From Naematelia aurantialba (lineage: Eukaryota > Basidiomycota > Tremellomycetes > Tremellales > Naemateliaceae), in the NCBI GenBank assembly GCA_021527695.1, contig JAKFAO010000009.1:434001-498000 (forward strand): a DNA stretch of 64,000 bases. Direction: 5' to 3'. Of this stretch, positions 23,779-36,050 are shown piece by piece. The position numbers and the translations under genes were made by a program. The notes beneath the pieces were generated by a model that saw only the letters and a program-made list of their open reading frames with translations, was not told the DNA's origin and made no database searches. Every line of letters begins with the position of its first letter. Within the stretch, counting starts at the first letter, position 1.

Positions 23779-25383
23779 TTACCATAACCACCCTTTCTTC
23801 CCGCTCTTGCCTTCGTCCCACCCAATCTGCGCGGGCTGTGAACCAGACGGCCACGCCCCAGTTGGTGGCGGAGGCGGAGGGGCCAGACCGTGTTGTTGCT
23901 GCTGATACGGCGGCGCCTGGCCGTGCTGGAGGTACCCTTGGTGCGGCTGCATGCCCATGCCATATGCGACTGCAGGCGGTGCGGGAGGGGCGTGATATTG
24001 CGCCCTTGCTCTTAGGTTGAACAGGGCAGAATTGGTCAGTATGACCAAGAACGACAGCGTGACCAGCGTAAAACCCTAGCCATGTCAGGTAGAACGATAC
24101 CAACGAGGAGCGCAACTGACCATTGTCTTCCAGCTAATGGGGTCGACAAACGAGTTGATGACCCCGGCGAATGTCTCGGCGACGACGTTGACCCGTCCGA
24201 CCATGCTTGGGTCACGCTGCATGCAGGCTTCCCAGGCTTTACACGGCGCCTCCCTACCGGTGGTGAGCGCTGGACGCATGCTAGCTGGGGATTGATACGT
24301 ACATGGCGGGTACCCGGAGCGAAGGATCACATCGATTCGTGAGGTAGAGGTGCGAACATTCGGCGATCTCGTGCAGGATTTCTGGGATGTCAGAGTCGTA
24401 TGACACTTAAATTCCTACTCACCAGTCGACACCTCGGCCATGCGATCGTGTACGTCCTGCCTCACCGTCAAGACAAATTGCACCGCGAGGTAGAGGACGA
24501 AAAAGACAATGGCTGCGTTCACGAGGAACTGCAGATACCTGCGCGACATATCAGCGTCCGCTCCCGCCTCGTAGTCAAATGGCACAGGAGGCAACGCGCT
24601 TACCCAAGAAGCAACGCGGGTATCTCTGAATGGTGCAGAGCGGGAGTCGGCACATGGAAATTGTAGTGGTGTTGATGCTCCGTCCGCCGAGTTTGACCGC
24701 TACCGTTGCCGTTGCCGTTGCTGTTGCCGTTGTTGTTCCGCTGTCGTCGCTTTCGTTCTCGTACTACGCCGCCCATAGCAATCGGCCGCACCTCGACTTC
24801 CTGGTCGTCTTCTACCGGTGACCTCGGCGTCCGAGACGTGGGGCTCTTCTCCTCCATTGACTCTCCCGCATCTGCAGCTGAACGAGTCCCCTCCGTCTCT
24901 CGCTCGACAGTAGACCGCAAGGGACTCTCCTGGCCCACCATGTCCACATCCGCGACCTCAGCGTACGCTGTTCTGCCGGAACTAGGGCCGGCCGACTCGT
25001 TCGAATTTTGACCTTGACTGGGTCCACCAAAGCCAAAGTCCGACGCAGCCCAATCGCTGGGGTTGTACGTCCCGAACGGGCGGAACGACGGCTGCGGAGG
25101 GGGATTGTTGAGGTGGAACAAGAACGGCGTGTTTTGCCCGAACCGCAGTGGCCGATGAAGGGTGTCAAACGACGGTGATGCAGGGTGAGAGTCGAGCTCG
25201 GTATGCAGACCTGCCCTAGGGTCAGCTCTACTTTTGAAGGGGAGCGGGGAGCAGCACACGTTTGCGAGCAGGTCCATCGTGGGACCCTGGTGGCAGAGCC
25301 AGCGCCTCGAGTGACTTGTGTAGCTCTGGAGTATCAATGTCCATTGGCGCCGACTTGTCCCGGGATGCTCTTTGCGAGAACAT
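23779..25383 (-). CDS. BRL1: Brl1/Brr6 family nuclear envelope protein
   Basis: Membrane protein of the nuclear envelope needed for nuclear pore complex assembly and lipid homeostasis. The N-terminal half is disordered and Asn/Gly-rich. The family domain starts near HHSEIPALLLGYLQFL, with a first membrane segment (NAAIVFFVLYLAVQF), then a luminal loop holding four conserved cysteines (AECSHLYLTNRC and CKAWEACMQRD), AETFAGVINSFVDPISWKT, and a second membrane segment (LVTLSFLVILTNS). The C-terminal tail is Pro/Gln-rich. Exon 1 begins with MFSQRASRDKSAPMD at 25383; the donor GTGTGC after RK restores the frame into LHTELDSHPAS. Brl1 and Brr6 cannot be told apart by eye; many basidiomycetes have a single copy. 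Divergent from BUB3 with a 190-bp promoter. Confidence 0.87.
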
Positions 25384-25573
25384 GATGATCACGTTGCTCC
25401 TTGGCAGGACTCTCCAGCTCGCAGGGCAGGAAGAACCAGAGCTTTAGAGATGCAAACTGCCGACACCAGCGATGCCAGCGTCTTGTTGAGGTTGACAGAC
25501 CGAACCGTCAAACGACGAAAACCGAAAGATCAACCGCGTCGAATTTCACGTCTCGACGGTCATCCCAGCGACC

Positions 25574-27720
25574 ATGTCAACAGGTTGGTCATGCTCTCCT
25601 TGTCCTAGTAGCAGCACCCGAGCTGACACGCCTATAGGAGACCACACGCTGCAGCCTCCTGCAGATGGTATCTCAGCAGTGGCATTCTCGCCAGACTCGA
25701 GTCGACTGCTCGTCTCCTCCTGGGACGGGGTGAGCATCTTCCGCTCTGTCTTCCCTGTCTTCCCTGTCTTCCCCGTCTTCCCCGTCTTCTCGCATACCGT
25801 GGCTATTTCGTCGCTATTCGTGACGCTGACGCCGCCCAGAGCATACAACTGCATCACCTTGTCGCTCCGCCTCAACCACCTGCGGTGTTCGTACTCTCCC
25901 CTTCCTCAATGCCAATGGTACTCACGATCATGCTCGTAGCTTCCCTCATCCGGCCCCCGTCCTGGCTATAACGTTCGGCTCGTCGCCTACCATCGCATTT
26001 TCAGGTGGTCTCGATAAGCGAGTACGACAGTCAGTCTAGTGGACTCTCTTCTCCTACTCTCTGGTTGAGAGCGAACATGGTCCAGCGCTGATCCTTCGCA
26101 GATGGGACTTTGAGACGGGCCAAACAAAGGTATTGGGCAAACACGACGATGCGGTCTCATGTATGGTCTGGTCGGCAGAGTACAGTACGTCCATTTCCAT
26201 CCCGGTTCCGATCCTGTTTTTGTCTTGTGCAGAGAGACGTAGCTGAGGATACAGATGTCCTCATCACTGGTTCTTGGGACTCGACAATCAAGGTCTGGGA
26301 CCCGTGAGTCGAGAGCCTACTCCCGTCTCCATCCACTCTTGCCGCCTCCCCCACCATGTTCCCGCACCAGAGCCTCTCAGCCCTACCCTCCGTCCGGCCT
26401 CCGGGATCGATCCGTCAGTCCTCCGAGACAAAATGACAAGGACGATATTGCTGCTACAGCATCCCTAAAGTTCGGATTCTCAGACTGACTTGCTGACTGA
26501 CCGCGCGCAGAGCCGCCGAAATCCCACTGCGATCGACCCAAACCCTCCCTGCGCGAGTCTACAATCTCTCCCTCGCAGCATCGACTTCGACCGCCCTGGT
26601 GTCGATGGCACACCGACACGTCTACGTGTACAAGCTCCCTGAGCTAGCTGCGGCCAACGAGGGCCAGCCGCTGCGGCCTAGTCAAGAGAGGGAGAGTGCT
26701 TTGAAGTTTATGACTCGGAGTGTGGCGTGTATGGTCGATGGGAAAGGTACGTCGAGTTCTTGCTTCACGCCGCTTGACTCGGTCTCGCCTACCTTCCTGT
26801 CTTCCGTGTTGCATGTCTGTCGACGTGTGGCCGTCTCTGTATCGACTGTTCGCCTGTGGCTGTCTCGGTGTCGCCTGTCTGTCGATCTGTGGCTGTCTCT
26901 GATTCCCCTAACTGTCGTCGGCCTCTCGTCCACTGTGCTGACGGCCAGGCTGGGCGAGCGGGAGCATCGAAGGCCGCATCGCCGTCGAGTACTTTGACCC
27001 GGACCCATCTGCGCAGAGCCAAAAGTACGCTTTCCGTGCGCACCGGCAACAGGTCGATGGCGTCGATTGCGTGTACCCTATCAACGCGCTGGCTTACCAC
27101 CCTGTGTGAGTCTTGTCTTGTGTCTTGCCACGCATATTCTTGATCATGGACGTTGGTGTGAGATTGGTGATGGAGGGCTGTGAATGTGACGGCTGGTTTG
27201 GCATCGACGATCGACGAGAGAGATGAGACGAGACTATTGAGACGCGAGTCGAGACGCGGAGTCACTGGCGGAGTCACTGACTCTGACCTGCAGACACAAC
27301 ACCTTCGCGTCGGGCGGGTCAGACGGCTTCATCTCCATCTGGGACCACTCGGCCAAAAAGCGCATGAAGCTGTACCCCAAGTACCCCACCTCCATCTCCG
27401 CCCTGGCCTTTTCGCCTGACGGGTCCAAGCTCGCCATCGGCGCGAGCTACGAGCATGATAATGCCGTGACCGAGGCGGATAGGAGCACGATCATGCTGCT
27501 GGTCAAAGATACGGTCATGGAGGATTGCAAGGTGGGTCCGAGGCGCCGAGTCTGAGTCTAGTTCGAGCTTCGAGCCCATGTCCGCGTTACCTGCGTTTCA
27601 CCTGCCTCTGGACAGATCGCCCGGTCCTGCCACTCTCTCCCTTCTTTCTCTCTCTATCGCTGTATGTGTGTGTTTGTGTGTGTGTAGACGTGCACGAGCC
27701 GCACGTCGGACGCGAGCTGA
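25574..27720 (+). CDS. BUB3: spindle assembly checkpoint WD40 protein Bub3
   Basis: Partner of Bub1 and Mad3/BubR1 at kinetochores. Exon 1 is MSTG, then [22 protein letters not shown] joined to [16 protein letters not shown] and [90 protein letters not shown] and [17 protein letters not shown]. The segment [16 protein letters not shown] is diagnostic for Bub3 over Rae1. The intron 25887-25939 has a weak GTTCGT donor but is required to keep frame. Two introns carry simple repeats (25747-25788, and roughly 26800-26935). The last exon is very short, [10 protein letters not shown], with stop at 27718-27720. Confidence 0.92.
25747..25788 (+). repeat. GTCTTCCCT tandem in a BUB3 intron
   Basis: Four and a half copies of a 9-nt pyrimidine-rich unit, directly before a branch-like CTGAC and the CAG acceptor at 25837-25839. 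Confidence 0.8.
26800..26935 (+). repeat. CTGTSG-rich degenerate repeat in a BUB3 intron
   Basis: Imperfect copies of CTGTGGCTGTCTC and CGCCTGTCTGTCG between the exon ending MVDGK and that starting GWASGS. Confidence 0.55.
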
Positions 27721-27937
27721 CTGGAATAGCCAAAAGCGAAGGCCTGAACGACGACGCGGCAGCGGAGGATGGTGCAGGCTCGACAGAGAAGGAAAATACA
27801 TCTGCTGTACTAGATCGTCCCCAAGATGTATCGCATTGGAATGTCGCTACTGTACACCACTAAACGGATTCTCGCAACTAGCACCCATCGACCACCCTTA
27901 AAGCGCCATACAGCGTCATACAGCGCCATAGCGCCAC

Positions 27938-28048
27938 GCCTCGTGCCACCACGATCACTGCCCCCGCCTCGCTCCACCCCTATCACTGCCCCCGCCTCGT
28001 TCCACCCCTATCAGTGCCCCGCCTCGTTCCACCCCTATCACTGCCCCC
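27938..28048. repeat. 28-nt minisatellite covering the scramblase stop codon
   Basis: Four tandem units at 27938-27965, 27966-27993, 27994-28020 and 28021-28048, each close to GCCTCGTTCCACCCCTATCA plus CTGCCCCC. The last unit contains the minus-strand stop (28038-28040) and the final codons of the scramblase gene; the other three lie in its 3' flank. Confidence 0.9.
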
Positions 28049-30363
28049 AGTCTCCCCAGCTACCGCCGTCTCCCCCGCCGCCTCCGCCAAACAACCCACC
28101 GTCGTCGCTCTTCCAAGGATCATCCATGACCTCCTCATCCACGTCTCCAAGGTCCTCGTCGTATCCCCCCTCCCCTTGCGCCGGGTAATCAGGGTACTCG
28201 TCGCCGTAATCCGGCTCTCCCGGGATATCCTCAGTACGAGTCGGCTGCGGGCCGTACACCTGCTCGTCCTCTGTCAGAGGGCGGTTGAGTCCCGCCCCCG
28301 CCGCACCCGCAGCGCCAGCTGCTGCACCACCCGCCGCTCCTTCGGCTACCCCGTCCGACGAGCCGCGACCAGTGTTAACGTCGGACGACCCGTCCCCGCC
28401 TCCCCACATGAAGAACGGGAAGCCCATGCCGCCTGCACCCGAGTGCCTTGAAAAGTAATCAAAGTCGACTATTGTCAAGTCAGCGTCAAGTTCAGCCGAG
28501 TCTCCACCACAGCAGTTGCAGAACAGCTCAAGAGAAGAGCTCAGGAGCGAACAACTCACTAGATACCGCTGTGGCCAATGCCTAGGATAATCATCAGCAA
28601 AAAATGTGCCAGCGGCTGAGCGGCTCACCATAGCCCTCTGGTCCAGTGTTAGAGCCCCCTCCCTCCCTTCGGGAAGAACGAGCTTCTGGCCCTGGACACT
28701 GAGGTCAGAGCCGGGAGGCAGGTCCAGCTCAGTCCCAGCCGAATCGAAGCGTATGACATACTGGCCTTCACATCGTGAGCGGCGCTTCGGGGTCCCAGAA
28801 TCACAAGCAGGACCATGGAACTTACCGGTATCAGTGAATAGCTCTCTTCCTAGACCGCGGAAGTTGCGGTTGATAGAAGCAACGAGACCTGTCAAGTGCA
28901 TCACTGATCAGCACGATCAAGCCAATAGGTAGTGACACCAACGGTCGTCCCGATCTTTGAGCCAAAAGTCCCACGCCCAAAGTCCACTGTCGATCCTGGC
29001 GAATTGGGAGAACGTGTCCTCATCCCGCCTACACTATCAGCTCGTGTCATGTATGACAAGTAAACAGGACTGACGCTTGGAAGATGTTGTATCGTCTTCT
29101 CCACGGGTGCCATTCTCTGCCTCCGTCAGCATCGAGTTACAGAGACCGCTTAGAAACAACTCTGGCAAGCAACAGGGACGTACTGCTGGGCCTCGCCAAT
29201 CAGAGACCCCGCCTCCTCCTGGCTTGCGTGCACGTAGATCCGCGAATTGATGAAAGCGAATGGTCGCCTGATCTACAACAGACAGTAAGCGGCCACTCTG
29301 TGCAAGATGGTGAAACAAGAGACACAACGTACCCATAGGACAGGCGTGCCCGTCTTGTCCATGACGACGGCGCGGAAGGGGCGGTGGGTGCGCAGAAGCT
29401 GGCGAGACATGGTAGATATGATCGACTGCTCCTCTTCCGCCAGACTGCCACCAACGTCAGTCGGGGCCACATCCATGTATAGCCAGAGCTCACAAGCCTA
29501 CGAGGTCGCCCTGCTGGGGTCAGCGAGGAAGTGATGGTAGGGAGAGACGTACGTTTGGGGTGTGTATAGCATAGCGATTGGCTTGCTCAAACTGCGACAT
29601 GCATCAGCGCCTCCTTGCCAAACAAGGCTGGTCAAGCGGGCGACACATACCCCCACAAAGATATTCAGCATCTCAATCTGGCTGCACGCCGTCAGCACCT
29701 GTTCGATTCTCTAGACAGCCGAACTGGACAATAGTCGGCGAAATGAGAAGGGTAGTGAGGGTCAAAGTCAGAGCGGGAGTCAGAGGAAGAGCGAGGGTGA
29801 CGTGACAGTGAGAGAAACCAAAGACAAGACTCACCGAGCAATGACCAGACTCTCATGTGCCAGCAACTCATGCGCAGCATGGTTGTGCGTGAGCACGCCC
29901 TTGGGATCGTTCGGGATATACACCGGCCGCGAAGGCACTGAGATCGCAGGATAAGTCGGGTCAGGGACGTCGTAGTCTGCATATTGGTACGGGTTGGCGC
30001 CTGCCACCCGCTCATTGATGTGTCGCTCGTTGCCCGGTAGCCGAGGTCGGCGAGTAGGTCGGACGTGGCCTCTTGGTACTGGACGAGTGGGAGTCAGCTT
30101 CCCGGTGCAGTGTCACACAACAAGAGGGAATGGGGCCATCCACGTCTTCACGCGATAAAGTGTATGGCGTCATCCACCCCGTTACAGCACAAGAGGCAGG
30201 GAAGGGAGGAAGGGCAGAGCGTAAAGACACAATGCAACGCCAGAGGCAAGGACTCACGCCGTTCAGGCTGTTGTCTTAACAAAGGCAAAGTCGCGATCCC
30301 CCGCGACACCAGTGGGAGCCTCGACGAGCTCGCCACGGCGTTCACAAGTCCGCGCCGAAGCAT
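28038..30363 (-). CDS. AIM25: phospholipid scramblase family protein, mitochondrial (Aim25-like)
   Basis: The N-terminus MLRRGLVNAVASSSRLPLVS is basic, hydroxylated and amphipathic, as in mitochondrial presequences. After a Pro-rich linker come YIPNDPKGVL, ARQIEMLNIFVGFEQANRYAM, THRPFRAVVMDKTG and a scramblase core: PFAFINSRIYVHAS, GSLIGEAQQ, then ASINRNFRGLGRELFTDTG, QYVIRFDSAG, LTLDQRAMV and the terminal DFDYFSRHSG. That order and the RNFRGLGRELFTDTG block are typical of the fungal scramblase family. About ten short introns. The C-terminal tail is Gly/Asp-rich and ends in WGDWGQ. Lipid-flipping activity of fungal members is not firmly established. Confidence 0.85.
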
Positions 30364-30715
30364 CCTGTCCAAGCCAAGTCGCTGCAATGCACAGACTTGA
30401 GACTGTTGTGACAAAGAAAGTCAAGAGAGAGACTACAACACACCAGACGTTTCTAGATCCGACAATGACACAATGGAGTGCCTGAAATGGGTGGCGAAGA
30501 GATGCCGGATGAGCAATGTCCTCGGCTCGCCCACTCGCAACTCTGTCTTTCGTATGCAGGAGATCGTATGCAAGAGATACACTTGAGCAACTTGAGCAGC
30601 TCTGGCACAACACCGCCGCCAGCAATGCAAGACAATCGCAAACGTGTTAAATGGAATACATCGAGTGCAATGCAGAAAAAAACCGAATCGCCCGTCTCGC
30701 CCGTCCACCAGCAGC
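30364..30715. other. spacer upstream of the scramblase gene
   Basis: 352 bases between the scramblase start and the eS27 stop. It must hold the scramblase promoter and the eS27 3' UTR. No further feature seen. Confidence 0.4.
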
Positions 30716-31898
30716 CTAGTTCTTGCGACGGAACGAGCAGCCTGGTGGCTGTTAGTGGCTTGACCAGATAGCGTAAACAGTACTCACCCTCGGTCAGCTT
30801 GGCCTTACCGCCGGAAGGTTGGCAGAGGACAGTGGCGCAGTTGCCGCACTGGACGACGGTGGAGGCGTGGGAAAAGACGGTGCTGCGAGGGTCAGCGGTG
30901 TTCATAGATATGGAATCGCGAGACAGGGGGTAGGGAACTACTCGGTCTCGGTGGGACAAGTCGGAAAAATTTGCGTCGCCACACATGACAGCTCCCAAGG
31001 AAGACTGGACTGGACAGCTACAGAACGGACAACCCCGACATCGCGGCCCTGTTCCATAGATGCGCCAGCCGAAGCAGCCCAATGTGCCCACGGCGACACG
31101 GGTGGATAATGGCATTGCACATCCCAGTGAATTATGAAGCAACTCACGTAATTTGGAAGCAGCCGGGGCACTTGACATCCATAAAGAAGGAGTTTGGCGT
31201 CTGAACGACCTGCTTGAGCTTGTGGGTGCGCGCGACTTGCTCGGCCGGGGGGTTGAGGATATCGACAGCGAGAGCCTGGGATGTTAGTGGGTTGCTGAGA
31301 TAGCATGGTAGGGTATATGGCGTATGACACTCGACACATGGCGCAGGACACGCGACACACGACACCCGGTGCACCACACACCACTCCACGCGCCACACAC
31401 ACACCACACATGGGACTCGATGTCGAGTGCCAAGGAAGGAGAATGAGGCTCGCCAGCAGGCGAGGTCCAGCGGCAGCACCAAGAATGGTCAAACTGTCAC
31501 GAACGACGAAGGATGATCGCCTGGTACGGCCCAGCTGCCGACGAATAGGGACGATGGTGGAGTGTGAGAGTCTGATCCCCTCTAATCCCTCCACGTCCGA
31601 CTCCATCCTCTTTCAACGATCAAGCGATCCAAGGAATCGACCACGAGACTGATCCACCGTTCCTCCGCACCGCCCGCCAGAGAAAGCTCAACCAGACACC
31701 AGTCCGCCACACCTATCGTATCCTGATCGTCGCCCGAGCCCTGTTCCAGACGAACCACATCCACCATAGACACGACATCCACCAGAGACACCACACCACA
31801 TCCACCACGCCACGCCACGACATCTACCACGGAACAATCCATCCAGAACCCATAGTACCCATAGTAGCCATGTACCGCCTTGAGACTCCACTCACCAT
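30716..31898 (-). CDS. RPS27: 40S ribosomal protein eS27
   Basis: Small zinc-binding 40S protein. Exon 1 is only the ATG (31898-31896) followed by GTGAGT. Exon 2 (31275-31148) starts [13 protein letters not shown] and includes SPNS-like [14 protein letters not shown]. Exon 3 gives [20 protein letters not shown] then [13 protein letters not shown], and a final exon GCSFRRKN with stop at 30716-30718. The four zinc ligands are CPGC and CGNC. Length is about 82 residues, as in the family. The first intron is about 620 nt, by far the longest here, typical of ribosomal protein genes; I looked for box C/D signatures in it and found none convincing. CTAAC precedes its acceptor. Confidence 0.94.
31740..31835 (-). 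repeat. GGTGGATGT-containing repeat in RPS27 intron 1
   Basis: In the sense direction three GGTGGATGT copies about 25 nt apart within GT-rich sequence, close to the 5' end of the intron. Confidence 0.55.
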
Positions 31899-32373
31899 AT
31901 TGTCAAAAGTCTACTTTTGTGGATAGTCTCAAGTAGGAGTCGGTACGCTATTCCGCCAAGGACGAGGACAGCGAGTGAGTGTTTTTAGTAGAGAGAGGGT
32001 GTAGAAGATGTAGGGATAGTGGCCAACTGGTGAATGGATCGCGAGAGCAGGGCTGGAGGAAGACTAATTATTTCCGGAGGAAATGCCGTGTGGCGCTGAA
32101 GGCATGCTATCGCCCAGCACAATCACCTTCACTGTCGGTTATCTCCGAAGTGCCACAGTCATTGCTTAAATCCGATATCTACGGTCCATGGATTCCACGG
32201 TTCGCTCATCTGTGTTGTGATAGCTTGTCGTGATGTCGGGGTATGCGAGGGCATATGATGCACGTGGGATACCAGGTGGCATGCAGACACGACTCCAGGG
32301 AACGAGTACAACACAGCAGCCGCACGGCACCAAGACTACCACGGAACACAAACGACCAGAGCAGATGCTCCAG
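31899..32373. promoter_or_regulatory. RPS27 upstream region
   Basis: 475 bases between the RPS27 ATG and the LTV1 stop, both genes leftward. One CACGTG lies near 32259. No coding frame of note. Confidence 0.4.
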
Positions 32374-34650
32374 CTAGCTGAGGGAGACAACGCCCCTCGC
32401 GCCAACAGAGAGATCCGCCGCCCGGCCACCTCCAACGAGCCTCCGATGACTGGCCAGCTGTTTCTTGCGCTCGTCGCTGAACGTCGCCTTGTGCGATTTC
32501 TTCTCTGCGCGTCGGGCCTGTGAAATTACGATCAGCCTCTGCAGGGAATCGACAAGGTGTGCAACGCCTCTGATAGGTCTGCAACGCCTCTGATGGAGTG
32601 TCTAAAGACCGGTGTAGAGTCTGTCAGAGACCGGTGAAGATTGTGTCAAGGATTTATTTACACAAGTGAGAGGATCTCGGATGCCAGGTCGAGGACTGTT
32701 GGATGTGTCAAGGGATTCAAAACGTACCGAGCGTTCCTGCTTGACGGCGGCTTTACGCGCTTTGCGCTCTTCTGCCGTCTCGTGCTTTGGCCGGGCGACG
32801 GTCACCCTCGGTTCCTCCATTTCCGTCTCGGATCCAGAGTCTGTCTCGGAAGCGTCGTGCTGCTCGTCCTCTGGAGCGACGTTGGGGAGCGGCACCGTCG
32901 TTGCAGCTGCTCTCTCGGCGCGCGCCTTGGCTTGTGCGGCCGTTCGAGACCGGATCACCGCCGGGTGGTTCTCGGTATTCGTATACGTCGCTATACGGCA
33001 TCAGGCACTGCTCCTTCCACGACAGATTCCCAGGATCAAGTACAGAAAAGCACTCACTGAGAATCGTCTCGACGTCCCACCTGTCGCCCTCGTCGCGCTC
33101 GTCACGTATTTTCATCTTTGGCTCCTTGGGCGCCTTGACGCCCCGCCCCAGCCGCTCGATCTCCATGATCCTCCTCCTGTTCTCCTCCTTTCCTAGTCCG
33201 TCCTCGCCCTCCTCGATCGCAGCACGCAGGACCCGGAGCTTCTCCGGCCCGCTCAGGCCGGTCGGACCCAAGCTCTGTCGGAGGCGACGCCCCACCACCT
33301 CGTAGTTCTCCAGGAAGTCATCCATGATCGCGTCAAAGTCTTCGCGCGAGACCTCGGGCGGTGCAGCCGACGCGGACGAGTACAGCGAGACGCGAGACAT
33401 GCTAGACATCATCGACGGCGCAAAGGAGACATCGTCGTCGTCGGGGAATTCGTCCTCGTCCTCATCGTCCATGCCGTATTCCTGCTCGATCTGCGCATGT
33501 CAGTCGTGTCCTGACTCCACTCGTTCCCAGAGACACTAGGACAATGAGCGCTTGACCTACCTTGTCGAAGCGGTCGTCCAGATCCCGCAGACCCTGGGTC
33601 CGGAACATGCTGGAACTGCTCATGCTCATTCCAGACGCATCACTAGGCCCGCGTTTACCTCTCCGCTTCTTGCCGCCGGCGACCATCATATCCCCCAGAC
33701 CAGTGACCAGCGACCCCAGCGTATCCGCCATCTCGCTCCGGTCGGCGTCGTCAAAGTCCCCACCCATGTCCCCGTGCCCACCACTCCGTGGACCAGTCCC
33801 CGCCTCGTGTCTTTGTTGCTGCTTGAAAGCTTTGAAGCGGTCTTGCCAGGTCTCCTCCTGCGCATCCTCCTTGCCCCTCTGCACGCCTTCCTCGACGCCC
33901 CATTCCTCAAACTCAAACTCCTCTCCCTTCTCGTCCGGCGCCTTCTCGCCGTCTTTCACCAGCTCGCCAAACCAGCCATCCCCCTCCTCGTCGTCGTCTG
34001 TAACGAAGGCATCGTCTTCGAGCGCCTCCAAGACCTGCCGCAAGTGCGGGTCCATGTCCGGCTGCAGACCCTGTAGCTCCTCTGGGACGGCCGCTTCCCT
34101 CGCCCAAGCCTGTTGCGGGCTCATCTCCTCGGCACTCGCAAGCACGTCTTTGGGCAGCAGGTCGAACAAGTCGGTAGCTTTGCCCTTGCCCTTTCGATCG
34201 CCTTTCATGCCCCTGGCCACGCCTGAGCCCTTAGGTCCAGCGATGAGGACCGACTCGACCGCCCCAGCGCCACCGAGCGGCTTGAGGTGTTTCATGTAAT
34301 CGTACGCAGAGTCGTCGTATGTGATGCCATATAGTGCCGCTTCGCCCTCGTTGGCCCGGATGGCAGATTTGTCCAAGCTCGCATCAAGGTCGGCAAGCGT
34401 AGTCCCCGCCTATGCGGGCGTCAGCGGCAGCCCAATTGGTATCTTCTCGTTCGCATCGCCTGCCGATTTAGGTGATGGCCCAAGAGTCCGAGGTACGAGT
34501 GCTCACCTTGCGATCATTTGCCCGCTCGATAGGCTTCAGCACCCGCTGACTGGCATCCGGGTCGTTTATGAGTGGATCTCGCTGCGACCGGTGCACGAGC
34601 TGAAAGTGCTGTGCGCCCGGCGCGCGGAAGATGGACTTTTTCGGAGGCAT
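32374..34650 (-). CDS. LTV1: 40S ribosome assembly factor Ltv1
   Basis: Cytoplasmic/nuclear 40S maturation and export factor. Start MPPKKSIFRAPGAQHFQLVH fits the conserved N-terminus (family: KKSIFRKKNAVHFQLVHRSQ). Further marks are RDPLINDPDASQRVL, YDDSAYDYMKHLKPLG, the acidic middle, SSSSMFRTQGLRDLDDRFDK, EDFDAIMDDFLENYE and a basic C-terminus with KHETAEERKARKAAVKQER and KKSHKATFSDERKKQ. Six exons; the large central exon runs from about 34408 to about 33562. Stop at 32374-32376. It shares a 273-bp divergent promoter with TIM13 and lies next to RPS27, a 40S protein. Confidence 0.92.
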
Positions 34651-34923
34651 CGCGGGTAAGTGCTAGCCACTGCGTATACCTTGCTTATATGCTGTACAGT
34701 TGGCTCGAGGTGCAAGAGTGTCAGATGGCTTGGGAGATCAGAACGGGGACGAGGTTGAGAGAGGATTCAACTCTTGACGGTTGCCAGAGGGAAGATTTTG
34801 CTTCCGTCGGAACTGCAGTCGTTTTGGGTGTAAAAGTCTGTTCGCCGCTCAAAAGTTGCATCTTCGTCACCTCTTGACTTTCATCCACTCGTCTCGCCTA
34901 CACTCGTCTGACGCATCGACACC

Positions 34924-35859
34924 ATGGCTTCTCTCTTCGGCGGCAGCACTTCCAGCTCTCCTGGTGAGTATCGTCTTACCAGCCAACTGCTGGACCCCGT
35001 TTCACCTTGTCATACCGGCTCGCAATGCTGGATCCGCGGTCTTCTCCTTCGTTCTTCGTCTACCGTACCTATACTATACTTCATTCTCTCACTCTCGTCG
35101 TGCGCTCAGGTCGCTGATGTGTGACCAGATATGCAGCAGCGGAAAGAGCAGATGAAGCTCCAGATCCAGCAGGAAGTGAGTCTCTCCCCCCTCTCTTTCT
35201 CTTCCCTCCCCTTAACCTTCTCTTCCCTCCCCTTAACCCTCTTCGTTCCTTACCGACCTAAAGACCAAGTTGGGAGATGATAGATGGAAGAATTGCGTTG
35301 AACCTGTGATAGCTTGCCGTAGCCAACGCTCAACAGCTCATCAACAAGATCAACGAGAATGTGAGCATGGCTCTCCGCTTCCCGTCTGCGTGACTCTCTC
35401 TATCGGGACAACGACCCCGAAACTAGACCTGGCATTGACATTGGGAATAGTGCTTTGCGAAATGCATCACCCGCCCGTCAACGTCCCTCTCATCGTCCGA
35501 AGAGGTCAGTCCAGCTCTCAGTCTCCCACGCAGCCTCTTTCTCCGCGGTATGACCCCAGTCGTCTGTGCGACTCGTGCCGTGTCTAGCGACTGCCGGCCT
35601 TCCCTCTCCTTGGTCTCGTGGTATCAGTCCACACTCCGACTACAGAACAGATGGGACGGATCGACCAAGGAGGTCGGGAGAGAGCAGAACGGGCAAAACA
35701 CCAACACCAGACAAGACGTGCGCTGACGCAGCGCAGCAATGCCTCGGACGGTGTATGAATCTCTACATGGCTGCTTTTGACCAAGTGTCTAAATCATACG
35801 TGTCCCGAGTCAGCAAGGAGCGGTCCTCGCTCGCCGAGTCGCCGCTCAGCCTGCACTAG
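34924..35859 (+). CDS. TIM13: mitochondrial intermembrane-space chaperone Tim13
   Basis: Small TIM chaperone escorting hydrophobic proteins across the intermembrane space, working with Tim8. Five exons give MASLFGGSTSSSP, MQQRKEQMKLQIQQE, LAVANAQQLINKINEN, the first CX3C motif CFAKC with TRPSTSLSSSEE, and the second, CLGRC, with MNLYMAAFDQVSKSY. The twin CX3C arrangement and the NAQQLINKIN...CFAKC block identify Tim13 over Tim8, 9 and 10. Total length is about 100 residues, normal for the family. For exon 3 the acceptor TGATAG rather than CCGTAG keeps LAVANAQQ in frame. The coding exons occupy only a third of the locus. Confidence 0.93.
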
Positions 35860-35939
35860 TAGACTGTCCTGTCTGCCTGTGCGCAGTATCTGTACTATCA
35901 CGTCATACATCCTTGGAACGTATACAAAGCAATACCACT

Positions 35940-36050
35940 CATGCATCGTGTCGTCTCTCCTGTGACTGCTCTGGTCTCTTCTCGTCTCCTCCTCTCCTCC
36001 TCTCCTCCCCTCCTCCTCTCCTCCTCTCCTCCTCTCCTCCTCTCCTCTTC
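35940..36050. repeat. CT-rich low-complexity tract after RRP1 and TIM13
   Basis: Repeated CTCCTCTCCTCC units in the convergent spacer, ending right at the RRP1 stop codon. Confidence 0.7.

Noticed and set aside
31276..31895. snoRNA hosted in the long RPS27 intron
   Set aside because: No convincing C (RTGATGA) and D (CTGA) box pair in the sense direction was found by eye.
32259..32264. Single CACGTG upstream of RPS27
   Set aside because: Isolated hexamer; chance occurrence is likely in a 64-kb window.
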